A stretch of DNA of 64,000 nt from Primula veris (lineage: Eukaryota; Streptophyta; Magnoliopsida; Ericales; Primulaceae). Positions 1 through 12,197 of this stretch are shown piece after piece; within the stretch, counting starts at the first letter, position 1; each line of letters starts with the position of its first letter. The stretch spans positions 3,045,501 through 3,109,500 of the forward strand of contig OY821741.1 of NCBI GenBank assembly GCA_963682055.1, read 5' to 3'. The translations under genes were made by a program, and so were the position numbers. The notes below the pieces were generated by a model, which was not told the origin of the DNA, did no database searches, and was given only the letters and a program-made list of their open reading frames with translations.

Positions 1-204
1 CGAATCACTGGAATGTGGTATATTCGATGCTCCCAAATAATCTAAACATGTGATTTAGAGAAAGATGAGGGGTAGAAATAAATATCTTTGATATTTGAAA
101 ATTTTCATATGTCTCAATTACCTATTGACTTGAAAAGTCTGTCACATATTACAGTTTTAAATGATTAGTGTACAATTAAATTTATCATATCAATATTAAT
201 GAAA

Positions 205-905
205 TTGTAAAGTCCGACTATCTATTTGTTTATTTTATACTAATGATTTTTTTTTAATTTACTCCAATATCTTAGAATAAATTTATTTAGAAATCAAGAC
301 GACCATAGCTTCCACTAGCGTCTTCATCATTATATATACTATGACGACGGGTGATAATAATAGATAATCATGAGCCATCCCAAACTGTTTTTTGAGACTT
401 GGAGACAAAATTAAAAAATGAAACTTTTATATACTTATTCTAGTTTTGATCACAAATAAAACAACGAATGAGCACTTAGAAAATAAATAATGAAAAATCA
501 TATATGATTTTCTAGAAATTGAAATGGTATATGTAACCATGCAAATATTTTTTTCATTATTACCAAATAACTATTAACTAAAAGGATTATAACGTTATGA
601 TTGATATTTCAGCATCAAGTAAAAAATGTGTACAAAACAGAAGTTTCTTCAGTTAAATTCACTATATCAATTTTCTTTTATTTTTTTCTTTGCCAATATT
701 TTTTTCTGATTAATTTCACCTCTCAATCGCTCTATGACCACGTAAAATGATTGATAAATTGTAAGTAGAATTAATAAGAAATATATATGAAGCCTTCTCA
801 ATTTAAGAGCATTATAAGTAACAACAAATCATGGAAATTTGTATGGGAAAAAAGCTTAAATTGAATGCCAATATCATGCAAATGTGGTTTGCCTTTCTAT
901 GCTTT
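205..905. repeat. Dispersed direct repeat, copy A (partner 4388-4935)
   Basis: About 0.6-0.7 kb of this stretch is recognisably the same as 4388-4935, in the same orientation and about 4.18 kb away. Shared landmarks are the 'atttgtttattttatac' block, 'tagcgtcttcatcattata' and 'acttattctagttttgatca'. Many substitutions and small indels separate the copies, so the duplication is old. No coding frame is evident. It may be a non-autonomous transposon family, but I saw no clear terminal repeats. Confidence 0.6.
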
Positions 906-1179
906 CATGGTGAGGGGATGGCTCAAATAAAATTATGTTTAACAATATATTAAATTATAGCTTCTTTTCACATTTATTTATTAAAAATATACGCACAAAA
1001 CATTTGCAAATAGGTCATGTAGTTGCAATGACTTTACTTAAGAATGAACAATATTGACCTTGTATAAACCGGATTTTTTTCTCGAAATATGATTGTTTGG
1101 GAAAAGTGTTATACCTTAACAGGTACTTTACGACCACTGTTATTAATCACCCAGCAATTAGTTGCCAGTGGAAAATATA

Positions 1180-2345
1180 TGTTAGGACCAGATTTTTGAC
1201 CCATAAACTATTTGTTGTCTATTGGTTTGAACTAAATAATCCTAGTTGATTGTTTAGAATTGAGACATGTTTAAGTTTACAAGTGAGGTTGCAACCTCAG
1301 TTGCAACCACAGTTGCAACCTGCTGTTCTGCAAGATTCTGTCCAGTTCTGTAATTCTGCATTACTATTCTTTAATGACGTTTATTTATTTTAAAGTATGC
1401 ATGATATATTCTCATATGTTCTGCAAGATTCTGTCCAGTTCTGTAATAGTGCATTACTATTCTTTAATGACGTTTATTTGTTTTAAAGTATGCAGGATAT
1501 ATTCTCATATGTTCTTAAAGATTTAGTTTGTGTATATTGAGAATATTAAAGTGATAAGTAAAGATGTTTACTAAAAGATATAAGGATATTAGTTTATAAA
1601 TATATGTTTCTTTTAATAGCCAATCTAGATCTCTATTCTCATGCAAGTCTTTATAACTTAATTCAATCTATGTTTCCTATCAAAATCAGTATGTTTTATT
1701 TTAGATCGAATAAAATATGAAGTTAATGTTTCAAAATATATTCAGAGAGATTTTATCTCTAAAAGGGTTCCTGTTTTAGAAAAAGACTAACTCATATTTT
1801 CAAGCTATTTATTAACAGGTATTAAACTTATGAAGATTGAGGTCAATCCTACGCTGTCAATCAAAATAGTCAAAAGTAATCATCATCTTGAAGAAAGAAG
1901 ATTGTTTTTACTCCTATAAATAGTTGATAACTATGGTTGTAAAAAGTGTGTTCTAAATTATAAAGAACTCATTCTTGAGAGAATACACCGTGAGCTTTTA
2001 AATGGAAAACAATTACGGGATGCCATTGATATTTTGAGTGATAGTTATAAGGTATGAGCAATATAGAGATAGGCAGAAAAATATAGAAGGAGTCTGAGAG
2101 TTTTTCATTAAGAATTAAATCCTATATTGTAAGCTTTTATAATATCATAATCTGGGTGAGTGCCCCGGAGGCCCAATTGGGTGAACTCTATTGTTAGATG
2201 TGCGTGTGATTTAATTCAAGTACATTTAACTTTACTGTTCTGTCCATCATTATACATTGGTTCCAATTGTGCTTGCAACTATACTTGGAACATAACTTGC
2301 ATAACAACAACTAGAACAGCGGATAGGAATTTCAAACAGGGTTGA
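1180..2345 (+). mobile_element. Possible LTR-like sequence without a polyprotein
   Basis: The stretch opens with TGTTAGGACC, carries a TATA-like CTATAAATAG near 1914 and then a leader-like block, an arrangement typical of a plant copia LTR. A triplicated 12-bp motif (GTTGCAACC plus three bases) lies near 1284-1320. No gag or pol coding sequence, primer-binding site or second LTR is visible, and I could not find a convincing target-site duplication. It may be a degraded solo LTR or simply non-LTR sequence, so the call is weak. Confidence 0.25.
1325..1510. repeat. Tandem duplication, 2 x 93 bp
   Basis: Two adjacent 93-bp units, 1325-1417 and 1418-1510, each begin GTTCTGCAAGATTCTGTCC and differ at only a few positions. 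They are non-coding and lie inside the possible LTR-like stretch, so they could be an internal LTR expansion. Confidence 0.85.
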
Positions 2346-3399
2346 TGATCTATGTTCTTCTTGCGAGGTGGCCACCTAGAAATTCCGTGATCCCTACATA
2401 TGCGCTTAAACGTAGATACGCTCACTGCAAAATGAACAACTAACATAAGCACACACACTTTGCGTGTTCTACTGCCATAAGATTACTATTAGGATAACTG
2501 GATAAGAGCATTCATAATATCAGATATTGAATATTTTGGAAATATGAAAGAACGGAGGGTGCCATTTAAATAGTTGTTTAAATTCGTAGCATATAATTGT
2601 CTTTTGAACTAACCGTATTTTAATTTTGGAACTTTTATTTCACATATGAGAACTTTAGTATTTCATATAAGTTTGGCTTTTCCGTTCTTTATACTTTGAA
2701 TTATAGGTTTTTGTTTTAGCAACCCCAAACATTTGGTTCTGACTCCTTTCCTGCTTTTTTGAGACAAACACTGATTCAATGATAAAAAATAAAAATATAA
2801 AAGCAACAAGGCATTCATTAAGTTTTCATATGTCCATACCTTAACTGAGATTAAACAAAAGAAATCGATCAAGCTTAAAATCAAACTTTTAACACTACAA
2901 TAAAACATTCAGACATGTGAAAATTGGACAGGCAGATGCATGCATGAATATGAAAAACAACAACTCATATATAGCTACACAGATTGATTAAAAAACTAAA
3001 GTAATGGCAACTCAATAACCCGCAAAAGCAAACAATATGAGCAGAAAGATCGATAAGCGGATTACTTAGCAGCAGCCTATCGACACAACACAAAGTAAAA
3101 TAACAAGCCAACAAGTTTAAATGTTTAAAAACCAAGTTTGTCATTGATGAAATTATTTAAATGTTTGAAAGTATTCTAAATAACGAGGAGTTATTAACGA
3201 CTGCTACATGATATCATAGTCGGGTCTTTATAGCAAGAAAATATCTTAAATGTAAAATAAAATTGTCTATGACACTGAATCATGTATCAAAAATAACGCT
3301 AAAAAGAGCTTTGGTTCTGGTTTGAAATGTTCTGGTTTGAAATAATTTGAAGGAAAAAAAACTTAATTAACTGCAACCTCGGCAGATAAAAAATTTGGT
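2346..3399. other. Intergenic, no gene seen
   Basis: AT-rich sequence with short open frames on both strands that resemble no protein I know and show no plausible start context. I see no RNA gene or repeat structure here. Confidence 0.5.
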
Positions 3400-3547
3400 T
3401 GAACCGAATCTTGGTCTTCGAGACATTGAGTACTTGCACAGCTTCGTCCACTTTGGCCGCCAATGCATCCGGTGACTCTAATAATAAAAGCAGTTCTGAG
3501 TTGTCCATTTCCAAAAGCATCCCGGTTATCTTTGCAACCATCTCAGG
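3400..3547 (-). pseudogene. Isolated PABP C-terminal MLLE (PABC) exon
   Basis: The minus-strand frame encodes the C-terminal peptide-binding MLLE domain of cytoplasmic poly(A)-binding protein: [15 protein letters not shown], followed by [15 protein letters not shown] and EAVQVL. In a complete PABP this five-helix module recruits PAM2-motif partners. The homology begins right after a good 3' splice acceptor (GTGCAG, 3548-3553 on the minus strand), so this looks like one exon of a larger gene. No RRM domains or other PABP exons are visible nearby. After [10 protein letters not shown] the frame drifts into unrelated residues. It is either a stranded exon fragment or the last exon of a gene whose other exons are lost. 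The domain identification is firm; whether it is expressed is unknown. Confidence 0.65.
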
Positions 3548-3552
3548 CTGCA

Positions 3553-3690
3553 CAATCATGAAAATGATTTTTTTACTGTTTGTTAAAAACTCAAAAGGAT
3601 AAGACATATCCTATCAATACTCAATCATGAAAATGATTTTTTTACTGTTTGTTAAAAACTCAAAAGGATAAGACATATCCTATCAATACT
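3553..3690. repeat. Perfect tandem duplication, 2 x 69 bp
   Basis: Units 3553-3621 and 3622-3690 are identical over all 69 bases as I read them. They lie directly upstream (minus-strand sense) of the PABP-like exon and include part of its splice-acceptor tract. Perfect identity in non-coding DNA points to a very recent duplication or an assembly artefact. Confidence 0.9.
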
Positions 3691-4387
3691 GTGTTATCTA
3701 AAAGATTGGGTTTTTTTTGTTTGTAAATTAATGAATCTCTCTAGAGGATAAAAGACTTGGGATACCAAAAATATTTAAAACCCAAAATTGAATGGAGAAG
3801 TTAGCGTTTGAAATAGAGCAGTTGCAATATGAATTGTGTAGTTAAAAGGTTTGATTGTTTGTATGATTCTAGGATTTATGGCTTTCTTCAACTTACTTTG
3901 AAACCTCGTAAGACAATTAACCTAGCACACAATAAACATGTTCGACATAATCTTTTTATGCACTTTCGATTCAAGTTAATAATACTCACAATTTTATTTT
4001 ATTTTTATCTTTAACTATATGGATCAATATTGTAAGAAGCGAAAACTATCTAAAGAGTTTTTGCATGAGCTAAGCTAAGGTGGGAAATCGAGTTTTTTTC
4101 GACTTTTCTCCAATACCATCACTGATTAGACTGTGAGTAAACCACAATTAACTTCTAACTTCTAAACCACATGCCTTCGAGCTTTTTCCTATATAAAAAA
4201 ATATTAAACAAACATACCGAGAATCATGAGCAGGTAATTCGGAATCTCCACCCCACCTAATACTCCTCTTTCATCCAGTAAAGATCACCATAGAATATTG
4301 AGTGAGCAAACCACACAATATTTCTAAGTTCTAAAACAGGGTTTATAATTTTGAACAAGAGAATAACAAACATATGAAAGGATAAAA
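3691..4387. other. Intergenic, no gene seen
   Basis: AT-rich, with one short plus-strand open frame at 3829-4014 that has no recognisable domain. Nothing else supportable is visible. Confidence 0.5.
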
Positions 4388-4935
4388 TGGTAAAATCGGA
4401 CTATGTATTTGTTTATTTTATACTAATGATTTTGATTTTAATTTACTCCAATATCTTACAATAAATTTGTTTAGGAATTAGAACGATAATAGCTTCCATT
4501 AGCGTCTTCATCATTATATATACTATGACGGGTGATAATAAGAGATTATCGTGGGTCATTTCATAGTGTTTTTGAGACTTTGACAAAATTGAAAAATGAA
4601 ACTTTTGTATACTTATTCTAGTTTTGATCAGAAACAAAACAATGAAGTACGGAATTTATATTTTACTAATAATGATCCATGTAACCATGCAACTTATACT
4701 ACCAATTTCCTTTTCTCTTTTTTTTTTTTACAATATTTATTCCTATTTCCACCTCTCAATCTCTCTATGATCAAGTAAAATGATAGATAAAATTGAAGTA
4801 TAATTCTTAAGAAATATATGAGACCTTTTCGATTAAGAGGATTATAAATAGCAACATATCATGGAAATTTTAAGGGGGGAAAACCTTGTATTACATGTCA
4901 ATATCATGAAAGTGTGGTTTGTAATCTTATATATG
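4388..4935. repeat. Dispersed direct repeat, copy B (partner 205-905)
   Basis: Second copy of the repeat described at 205-905. It is slightly shorter because of deletions and has the same orientation. No coding content. Confidence 0.6.
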
Positions 4936-5439
4936 AGTTGTGGCTTATTTCTTTTGCATATTATTTTGGCATTATTAAGAACTGAAAATGAACATAAATT
5001 CACCATGAATCGTTACTTCTAAAGATCTTATAACCTTTTAAAAGTTGTGGAATTTCTTCTGTTCAAAATTTTAAAACTATGCTGTAAACTAATTGCATTC
5101 TTTTTAAAAAAATTGAACATAATTTGCCCATGAACATATAATTTTAGTCAGGTACACTAACAAACTTAAATTTATTTATGTTTAATTTTTATTAAGTTGG
5201 TATTTGGCCATTCAAGATTTTTATAGGGAAAAGTATAATAGAAGAAACAACAATTTATTTTGGTGCATAATTCATTGCACATGAAAGCATTCGTACATTT
5301 TCTAATTACAAGAATAAATGTACATTTTTATTTTATTTCTTAGTGATAGCAACAACAGTATATTAAGGGCAGGACATTAATTAATGTGCCTAATAAGTTT
5401 TGGCTTTCAGCAATTTAATTTTTAACCTTCTTTTTTAAT

Positions 5440-6935
5440 AATGACGGTCCACCTTTTATTAATAATTCAAAATGTCTTACAAACGTCAATACAACAAAAA
5501 TTACAACCATCTAACCGGAAACGATCAAAGACAAAGATGGAGAAAATGATTTTAACTGAAACTTTGTTTTGAAAGACATTTTTAATGCAACTCTCACCTC
5601 TTATCATATTCAGTAAACAAATCGAATGCGGATAAGCAAAATTCTTAAAATTTTAATCTTGGCAAAGCAGGGGTGTCTTGAGACACTTTGCAAATCACCA
5701 ACAAAGGTTGGTTTCACATTTACCAAACAGAGGAAACGCGAGGGGATTATTCCAGTAAATTCAAAAATAAGATCACTTAAAAACATAAAAACCCAGCAAT
5801 GTAATGTATACAACACCAGAGCTTGTCATTCCAAAATGAAATGCAAGTAAAACTTCAAAAAGCTTCTAATTTCTTCTTCTTTTTAACTGCTCTATTTATC
5901 ATATATTTTGCTACTTAGTGCACCAAGTAACACCAAGTACCTATATTGAATTGAGATCTTTTAATTAGTACATGAAACTAGCAAATTGTAAATATAGATA
6001 CCTTCAATAAAATCTCCTCATTAGCTATAAACAGAGTTATCTTCAAATGTAATTATATATAGCATCAGAAAAAAATCCTCATTAGCTCAATGTACCTCTT
6101 ATATTCTCATGCCATAATCTCGTAATCATATAATAACCACCAAAGTTCAGCTTAACCATCATTAGTGCCATAAATCTCAAAAATATCCAACTTTTAACCT
6201 TTTAGCCAAAGGTTCATCAAGGTTTAAAATATCATTTCCAAATGAAAAACGTAAGGCTTCAACAATCATCATTAGCCAGAAAAGAGAAAAGTAGAGATTA
6301 AAAGAATTCCCTCTAATACATGTGGTGCCTTTTTGGTACAACCAATAAGCTGCATGTACGTCTTTAGTAAGCTCCATTGGGCTGAGATAAGTAGCATTCA
6401 AGCCTTTTGCTCCTTGTTTGGCAAGCCCATCGGCCATCTGGTTTTGTTCCCTATAGACATGCTTTAAATCACAGCTAATCAATGACAATAAACAAATATC
6501 AGTCCAAATAGAGGAAAATTTAGGACCAGGTGATATTTTCTTATGCCACCAATTAACAATTAATTCAAAGTCACTTTCAATATATACATCAAATATGTCC
6601 AAATTGTGACAAATCATTAAACCATTCTTAATGGTCATAAGTTCAGCAAAAATGTTAGTGCGATTACCTAGATGAAAAGAGAAAGCAAAGACAAAAATGT
6701 CCTTATCATTTCTCATAACTCCTCCACAACCACTACTACATGGGTTACCATAAACTGAACCATCACAATTTAATTTAAACCTACCCGAAGATGGGCAAAC
6801 CCAGGAGACAAGTTTAGGTCTTTTCACTTTACAACCAACTTCCAACATAAACAGATGATAGTAGCCGAAACTAAAGAGGGAAGGCCCAAACAGGCATGGG
6901 TTCCGATTTTGGTTACTAAAGGCCAACTCGATCAC
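5440..6935 (-). mobile_element. 5'-truncated LINE with C-terminal RNase H domain
   Basis: The minus-strand frame 6935-6177 (about 250 codons, no ATG at its upstream edge) encodes an RNase H fold of the type found at the end of plant LINE ORF2 (RVT_3 family). The acidic catalytic residues are visible in order: KLNCDGS, AEL, ESDFE and QMADGLAKQ. There is no reverse transcriptase upstream: the frame stops abruptly at about 6935, where kelch-like sequence begins, as expected of a 5'-truncated insertion. The 0.7 kb downstream contains 'tcctcattagct' motifs also present at 53285-53890, which I read as shared LINE 3' region. A domesticated RNase H gene is possible but less likely, given the missing start codon. 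Confidence 0.65.
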
Positions 6936-7845
6936 TCATGAAAACTTGTTCCTTTTCCTTCTCTAGTTGGTGCTGAGCCTTGCAGTTCCACTGAAAAACT
7001 CGTTTGGATCATGTCTGATGGAAAAACTGGCACAATGCTGTCCAATCGTGCAATATCGTTGATCACATGGTAGCAAATGTGAGACAAAGGAAGCGCAAAT
7101 AGTTTCCATTGGGCATCATCAGTTCACTCCTTCTTCATCTCGAATGTTGACCAGTGAACTGACATCTTAGCTGTTCCCTTGTTCTAATAACAGTGGCTGC
7201 GCCAAACCATACCCATCTTACTACCACCAACAGAGAACAACTTTGTCGCAGGAATATCACCAGAAGGATAAGCCAAAACACCCATTCTGTTTTAACCTCT
7301 CCCTTCTCCTTCTCGAAAGAGATTGTCACTGGCATGCACACGGCTTTCTTCATCGAAAGGTCGTAGCCAAATAGAGGAACACCTGAATGGCTTAAACAAC
7401 GTAACACATAGTAGATACCATCAACTAGTGCCCCGGTTAGGGAATGCGCTCCAAACTCGCAATCCCAACGACTTCCCCACAAACCAGTATCGACATTATA
7501 TGTGTACAAAGTGAATTAAATTCATACAACAGTACAATCGTCTGGCCTCCCTCTTGGACAACTGCGTGATCATCCACTAATATATATGGGATCATGTCAG
7601 ATTCTTTTTCGGTAACAATCCATCTGTTTTCATGAGGGTAATAGATCTGAGCAAAAGGTCGGTCATTGCGTGTAAGCAAACCGGAACCTAAAACCAACAC
7701 CTTTTCAATATTTTTGTCAACAATGGGGACGAGATAAGGCCTCATGCGCCCTTTTGGCATATCCCTCCCACACGCCTTCCATCCCTCCTCAGGGAACCGC
7801 GTGTTGATCTAGGACACCTCAGGACTATCGGCACATTTGTTATCT
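6925..7845 (-). pseudogene. Kelch-like (possibly F-box/kelch) gene fragment, frameshifted
   Basis: On the minus strand, reading down from the assembly gap, three frames in succession give a continuous beta-propeller-like protein: RMRPYLVPIVDKNIEKVLVL and FAQIYYPHENRW, then CEFGAHSLTGALVDGIYYVL and SHSGVPLFGYDL, then GDIPATKLFSVGG and SVHWSTFEM. The aromatic end 'PHENRW' and the 'VLGSG' strand are typical of kelch blades. The frame changes near 7509 and near 7260, and in-frame stops fall just upstream of RMRPYL and near 7195, so it cannot encode one protein as it stands. Coding-like sequence continues past another stop to about 6940. The 5' end is hidden by the gap, so an F-box cannot be confirmed. 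Galactose-oxidase-like or F-box-associated proteins are alternatives. Confidence 0.5.
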
Positions 7846-8045
7846 NNNNNNNNNNNNNNNNNNNNNNNNNNNNNNNNNNNNNNNNNNNNNNNNNNNNNNN
7901 NNNNNNNNNNNNNNNNNNNNNNNNNNNNNNNNNNNNNNNNNNNNNNNNNNNNNNNNNNNNNNNNNNNNNNNNNNNNNNNNNNNNNNNNNNNNNNNNNNNN
8001 NNNNNNNNNNNNNNNNNNNNNNNNNNNNNNNNNNNNNNNNNNNNN
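7846..8045. other. Assembly gap (200 N)
   Basis: Exactly 200 consecutive N, probably a fixed-size scaffold gap. It hides the 5' part of the kelch-like gene to its left and possibly the 5' exons of the bHLH-like gene to its right. Open frames running through the N are artefacts. Confidence 0.98.
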
Positions 8046-8469
8046 TCTAGCAAGCTTACACTAGGTGAATATGTAAGTTTTATGGTAGTATATTGTGTCT
8101 TACCATTGATAGAATAACTTCAAATTTTGATAATTGCTAGAATAACTTAATTATTTATATTGCTGTCATTTGTATTGCTTATAAAACCGTATTCTCAAAG
8201 AAGCTACATACGACGTCTCTGAAGTTATATATTCCTTTATTTGAGAGCATTTGTAAACAAACCTGTCATCACCTCTTTTATATAGAAAAGTTGCCTAAAT
8301 CATTGGCATTTGGATGTGAATCGATTGAGTAGAACTTCTTGACAGAAAAATACCTTTTAAGCATAAATCACCTCTTTTTTCCTCGGTAACAATGGCCTTA
8401 ATTTATCACCCTATACAATAATACCAACTTTTATATTCTGTATCCAACTTTTTCTCTACAAATCCCAAC

Positions 8470-9641
8470 TTTGTTTCATATTTTGGGGGTCTGCACGCAT
8501 TCAAGAGCGACAAAGCATCGATAATAGGTGAAACAATCGACCACATCGAGAAGCTCCTTAAAACAAAAAGTGAACTCAGACTGCTGTTGGAGCAAAAAAT
8601 ACACAGCCGAGAGAAAAACAAGAGACAGAAAAAAACACACGACGCAGAAGATGAAAGCTACAACATCAAACTTGAGCTCCATGACGGATCATCAACATTG
8701 AGGAGCTCGTGGTTGCAAAGGAAATTGAAAGAAATTGAGGTTGATGTGAGGATTGCCGATGACGATGTGACTATAAAATTGGCTCAGAAAAAGAAAACAA
8801 ATTGCTTGCTTATTGTTTCGAAGGCTCTCGATGAACTTCAGCTTGACATCCATCATGTTGCTGGTGGGCTTGTTGGTGATAACTTTAGTTTTCTCTTCAA
8901 CACCAAGGTTTGAAATTTCTTTCTCCGTATATTTGGCGATTCAGAAAATTATGTCTATTTATTTGTTTTTTAAAATTTATTGAAATGGTGAATCTGGTTT
9001 AAACAGCAACGTAGAAAACTGTCAACATTGTCTTTAAAAGTCATGTGCCTTAACCAATTAAACTGTTTGAAATTTAGTACCTTTTCCTTTTTTTCTTTTT
9101 GGAAAGGGTGCTTTTGGTTGGAAAGGAAATAAAACATTATACTGTGACAATATCTTCTATCAGAATATGATAAAGAAACTTTAATTTCTGCTTTAACTTT
9201 TAAGCAAATAAGCATCTTGAGTTCAGGAAAAGAGATGGATCAGTCAACATATAAAAAATTTAAGCTTCTATTCAGACCAAAAATTTGGAAGCACCAAGCA
9301 AATACAGAAATGTCGCAATTTTTTTTTCCAAAAAACTGAGCTAAAAAGTTGCAACCAAGCAACCCTTAAGAGAGTTTGCTAGGATTTGGTGCAGTTACAT
9401 GGTTGTTTACAAGTCAGCACATACCCGAAAAATCATGGGATATTTATTTTAATTCCGAGAAACAGAAAGTAAGGCGTCTTGTGTGTATGTTTACAACTTT
9501 TTCCAGAAACACTAATAAGTTATTTTAATGAGTTATATTTATTATAACCTTTTGCAGATACGTGAGGGGTCTTGTGTCTATGCCAGTGCCATTGCAAATA
9601 AAATTATTGAAGTTGTGGACAAACAGTATGCGGCAACTTAA
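8470..9641 (+). pseudogene. bHLH10/89/91-like transcription factor, C-terminal part only
   Basis: Two plus-strand exons fit: about 8470-8907 (donor AAG|GT) and 9558-9641 (acceptor TTTGCAG, stop TAA at 9639-9641). They splice in frame. The first exon contains helix 2 of an HLH domain (DKASIIGETIDHIEKL), a basic linker, and an ACT-like dimerisation fold (WLQRKLKEIEVDVRI, LLIVSKALDELQLDIHHV, GDNFSFLFNTK). The second gives IREGSCVYASAIANKII and ends EVVDKQYAAT. This block order is what I recall for the Arabidopsis bHLH10/89/91 clade, anther regulators acting with DYT1. The basic region and helix 1 are not in the sequence immediately upstream, and no acceptor or start is evident there. The gene is either truncated or its 5' exons lie in or beyond the gap. 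The exon pair itself has no internal stop. Confidence 0.55.
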
Positions 9642-12134
9642 CCAGGAAACAGTTTCTAGTATTTGGGCAACAAGAAAATCGACAGCTATAGAAATATAAT
9701 TTATATTATGTTACACTAACATATAGTCTCACACTCTCAAACATATATATAGAACTCAAAAGTTACAAAACTATGTTGTGAAAGAAGTAGTTGTTTTCGA
9801 GTTTAAAGATAGAATGTGTGGTTCGACTTTGGATTTTTTGTTTCACTAATTTCAGTACACTCTATTTAATAAGGTTCATTGCCAATGCTTTAACATTTAA
9901 TACTATATGTGTTTTCTGCTTTCTTGATTTTTCATGACCTTATGCTTGTTGATCGAAGCTTTCAAATTTGTTAAATTATTTTTCTGTCTAGTAACATCTT
10001 CTAGTATTTGATCAGCTACACGAAAAACAGCTAAATTTCACGATATTACTCGTATAATCTAAAGTAACAAATGTGTGTCAAATATGAAAGCGGAAATAGT
10101 TGATCGAATTAAAATATTTGGTTTTGAGTTTGTATTTTCATTTTCAATTTACTTTCAAGGAAAATAAAACTCCAGTTTATTTGGTAGCTTATCAATGCTT
10201 CGAGTTTAAAGCTGCAAGAGGCTTGTTCTAAGTACGTTTTTTTTCTGTGTTAAGTAACAATATTTGGTTGGGGATCCCTTTACTTTTAGCATTTCTGTGC
10301 TAAATTAAACGAGATTCCGAGCCAAATTATATATTTCACTCGTAAATAACATGTTAATAGGTCGACCGCAACTTGTAGAGTCCAGATCTTTTATCTCTTA
10401 TTTACACCCCCTCCATGCCATATTTACTTTAGTCCAAAATACATATTAAAAAAATCGGATTTTTGTTCTTCTGTTTTTTTTTTTTTAAATATTCAGTCTA
10501 CTCCAATGATTATTTTTAAAAGAAACTCATACATTATTTAACTTACAAATATAAAGTAAATGTAGTATAACCATTAAATCTATGAAACAAACATTTCGAT
10601 CAATATGATGTCAAAACGATAAAATTTCGGTCAGGATTACATTCCAAAGTTTATTAATTTACAAACCGAGTTGTAAAAGATCAAAATTTCAGCGAAAATA
10701 GTCATTGAGGCTTAAACCAGTGTACAAATGAATGGGGTAGAAGATCCTGACTCCAATTTGCAAGATTGTATCGCCCATGAATTATTATGAAAAGTGACTC
10801 ATTGATGATATTAATTATTTGGATTAAAAATATCACCAATTTTACCACGTCAACTTTGAAGCCAATTTATTTTGTCCGAATTATAATTCCGCCCATCATA
10901 TTTCCTTTTGTCCAAATTAACATAACTCTTCACGGTCTCTTTCCTCCACAGGCAAGAAGTGCCAAATGAAAAGAGTAAACTATAATTTAAGAATAAACTA
11001 ACATGTACACATAATATTGTCTTTTATACTAAGCTATTTATTCAACTTTATAAAGTAATTTATTTGTTGGGACCAAAAAATTGTTGGTTACGTTTTTATG
11101 GTTGTGGCTTGGGCACCAAGGTTGTTTTTTTTATTTCATATTTATATTAATAATTATGGTAACAATACTTATTAAACAAGGTTTTGTTTGGTAACATATT
11201 TTCTTGTCTGCTTTTATATTTTTGTTTTTTTTTTGGAATTGTACGTTGTTTTGACAGTCAGATTGTTTAGCTTTTTAAAAAGCATATTTTTAGGCTGGAA
11301 ATCGGAAACATAGAAGCAAAACAAAAAACTGTCGTACTTTCGATATTGCCCGTGCGGCATATGTGGCAAGTAATAGTCACTTAACTTTTGAAAAATGTAA
11401 GGAGACATACGGAGTTGTCGAAATATATTGTTAGACTATCGATGTCAACCATACCGAAAAGTAAACTTGCCAATGTGTTTAGGTGTCGGCCGACTAAAGT
11501 CTTTGATTTGTTTTTGTTTTTTTTACTAATTAATACATATATGCAAGTTTTTATTTCTTTTAGTATTATCAGTGTAGTCATGATGGAGTAGAATGTAGTA
11601 ATCACTAAGCTAAGAAATCTATTAGTCTTCTATTTCAATTTTTTCCTTTTTCCTTTGAGATAAACTACTAAAAAAACACAACATTAAATGAGAATTTAAC
11701 TTGTGTAAAACCGGAGTAGAGAACTAGACGTCAATAAAAGTACCGATGTCAATCTATTTTTTCTGCTCGTTAATTTCGCTTTATATCATGTTTTGTGTGA
11801 TTATCTATATATCGTATAACTCGTGATCACTTACATATCGTACCAGCTTTTGTGTTTGGCAACAAATGCAGAATGTTATACTGAAGCAGAGAAATAAGCT
11901 AAGCTCACAAGCTGGAACCAAACAAGCAAAACAGTTGATTACGAAACGTCAACCGAAGAGTTGTAACATGGAAGAAAAACTTGAGGTAAAATTAGCTATA
12001 ATTTAGCGAGAATATCTTTACAAAGGAACACAGATTGTTCACACACTGCACCTTATATTTTTGGCAGGCCAATACATACCTACCAATACCTCATCGAAAG
12101 CAAATTTAATTGGCACCAAAGCTAAAAAAAAGCT
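9642..12134. other. Intergenic, no gene seen
   Basis: AT-rich non-coding sequence with poly-T tracts near 10471 and 11215. Short open frames on both strands have no recognisable homology. I see no structured RNA or complete transposon. Confidence 0.5.
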
Positions 12135-12166
12135 ATAGCTTGCCTAGCTTCAAATAGGCAAGCTAT
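12135..12166 (-). other. Perfect 11-bp stem-loop in the cornichon 3' region
   Basis: The left arm 12135-12145 (ATAGCTTGCCT) pairs perfectly with 12156-12166, around a 10-base loop. It begins 31 bases beyond the stop codon of the minus-strand cornichon gene, so it probably lies in its 3' UTR. It could form an mRNA hairpin; no function can be assigned. Confidence 0.5.
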
Positions 12167-12197
12167 GTATGATACAACCGTGTATGCTAGAAAAAGT

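Noticed and set aside
7742..8064. Open frames through the N block
   Set aside because: Runs of X come from the assembly gap and are not evidence of coding.
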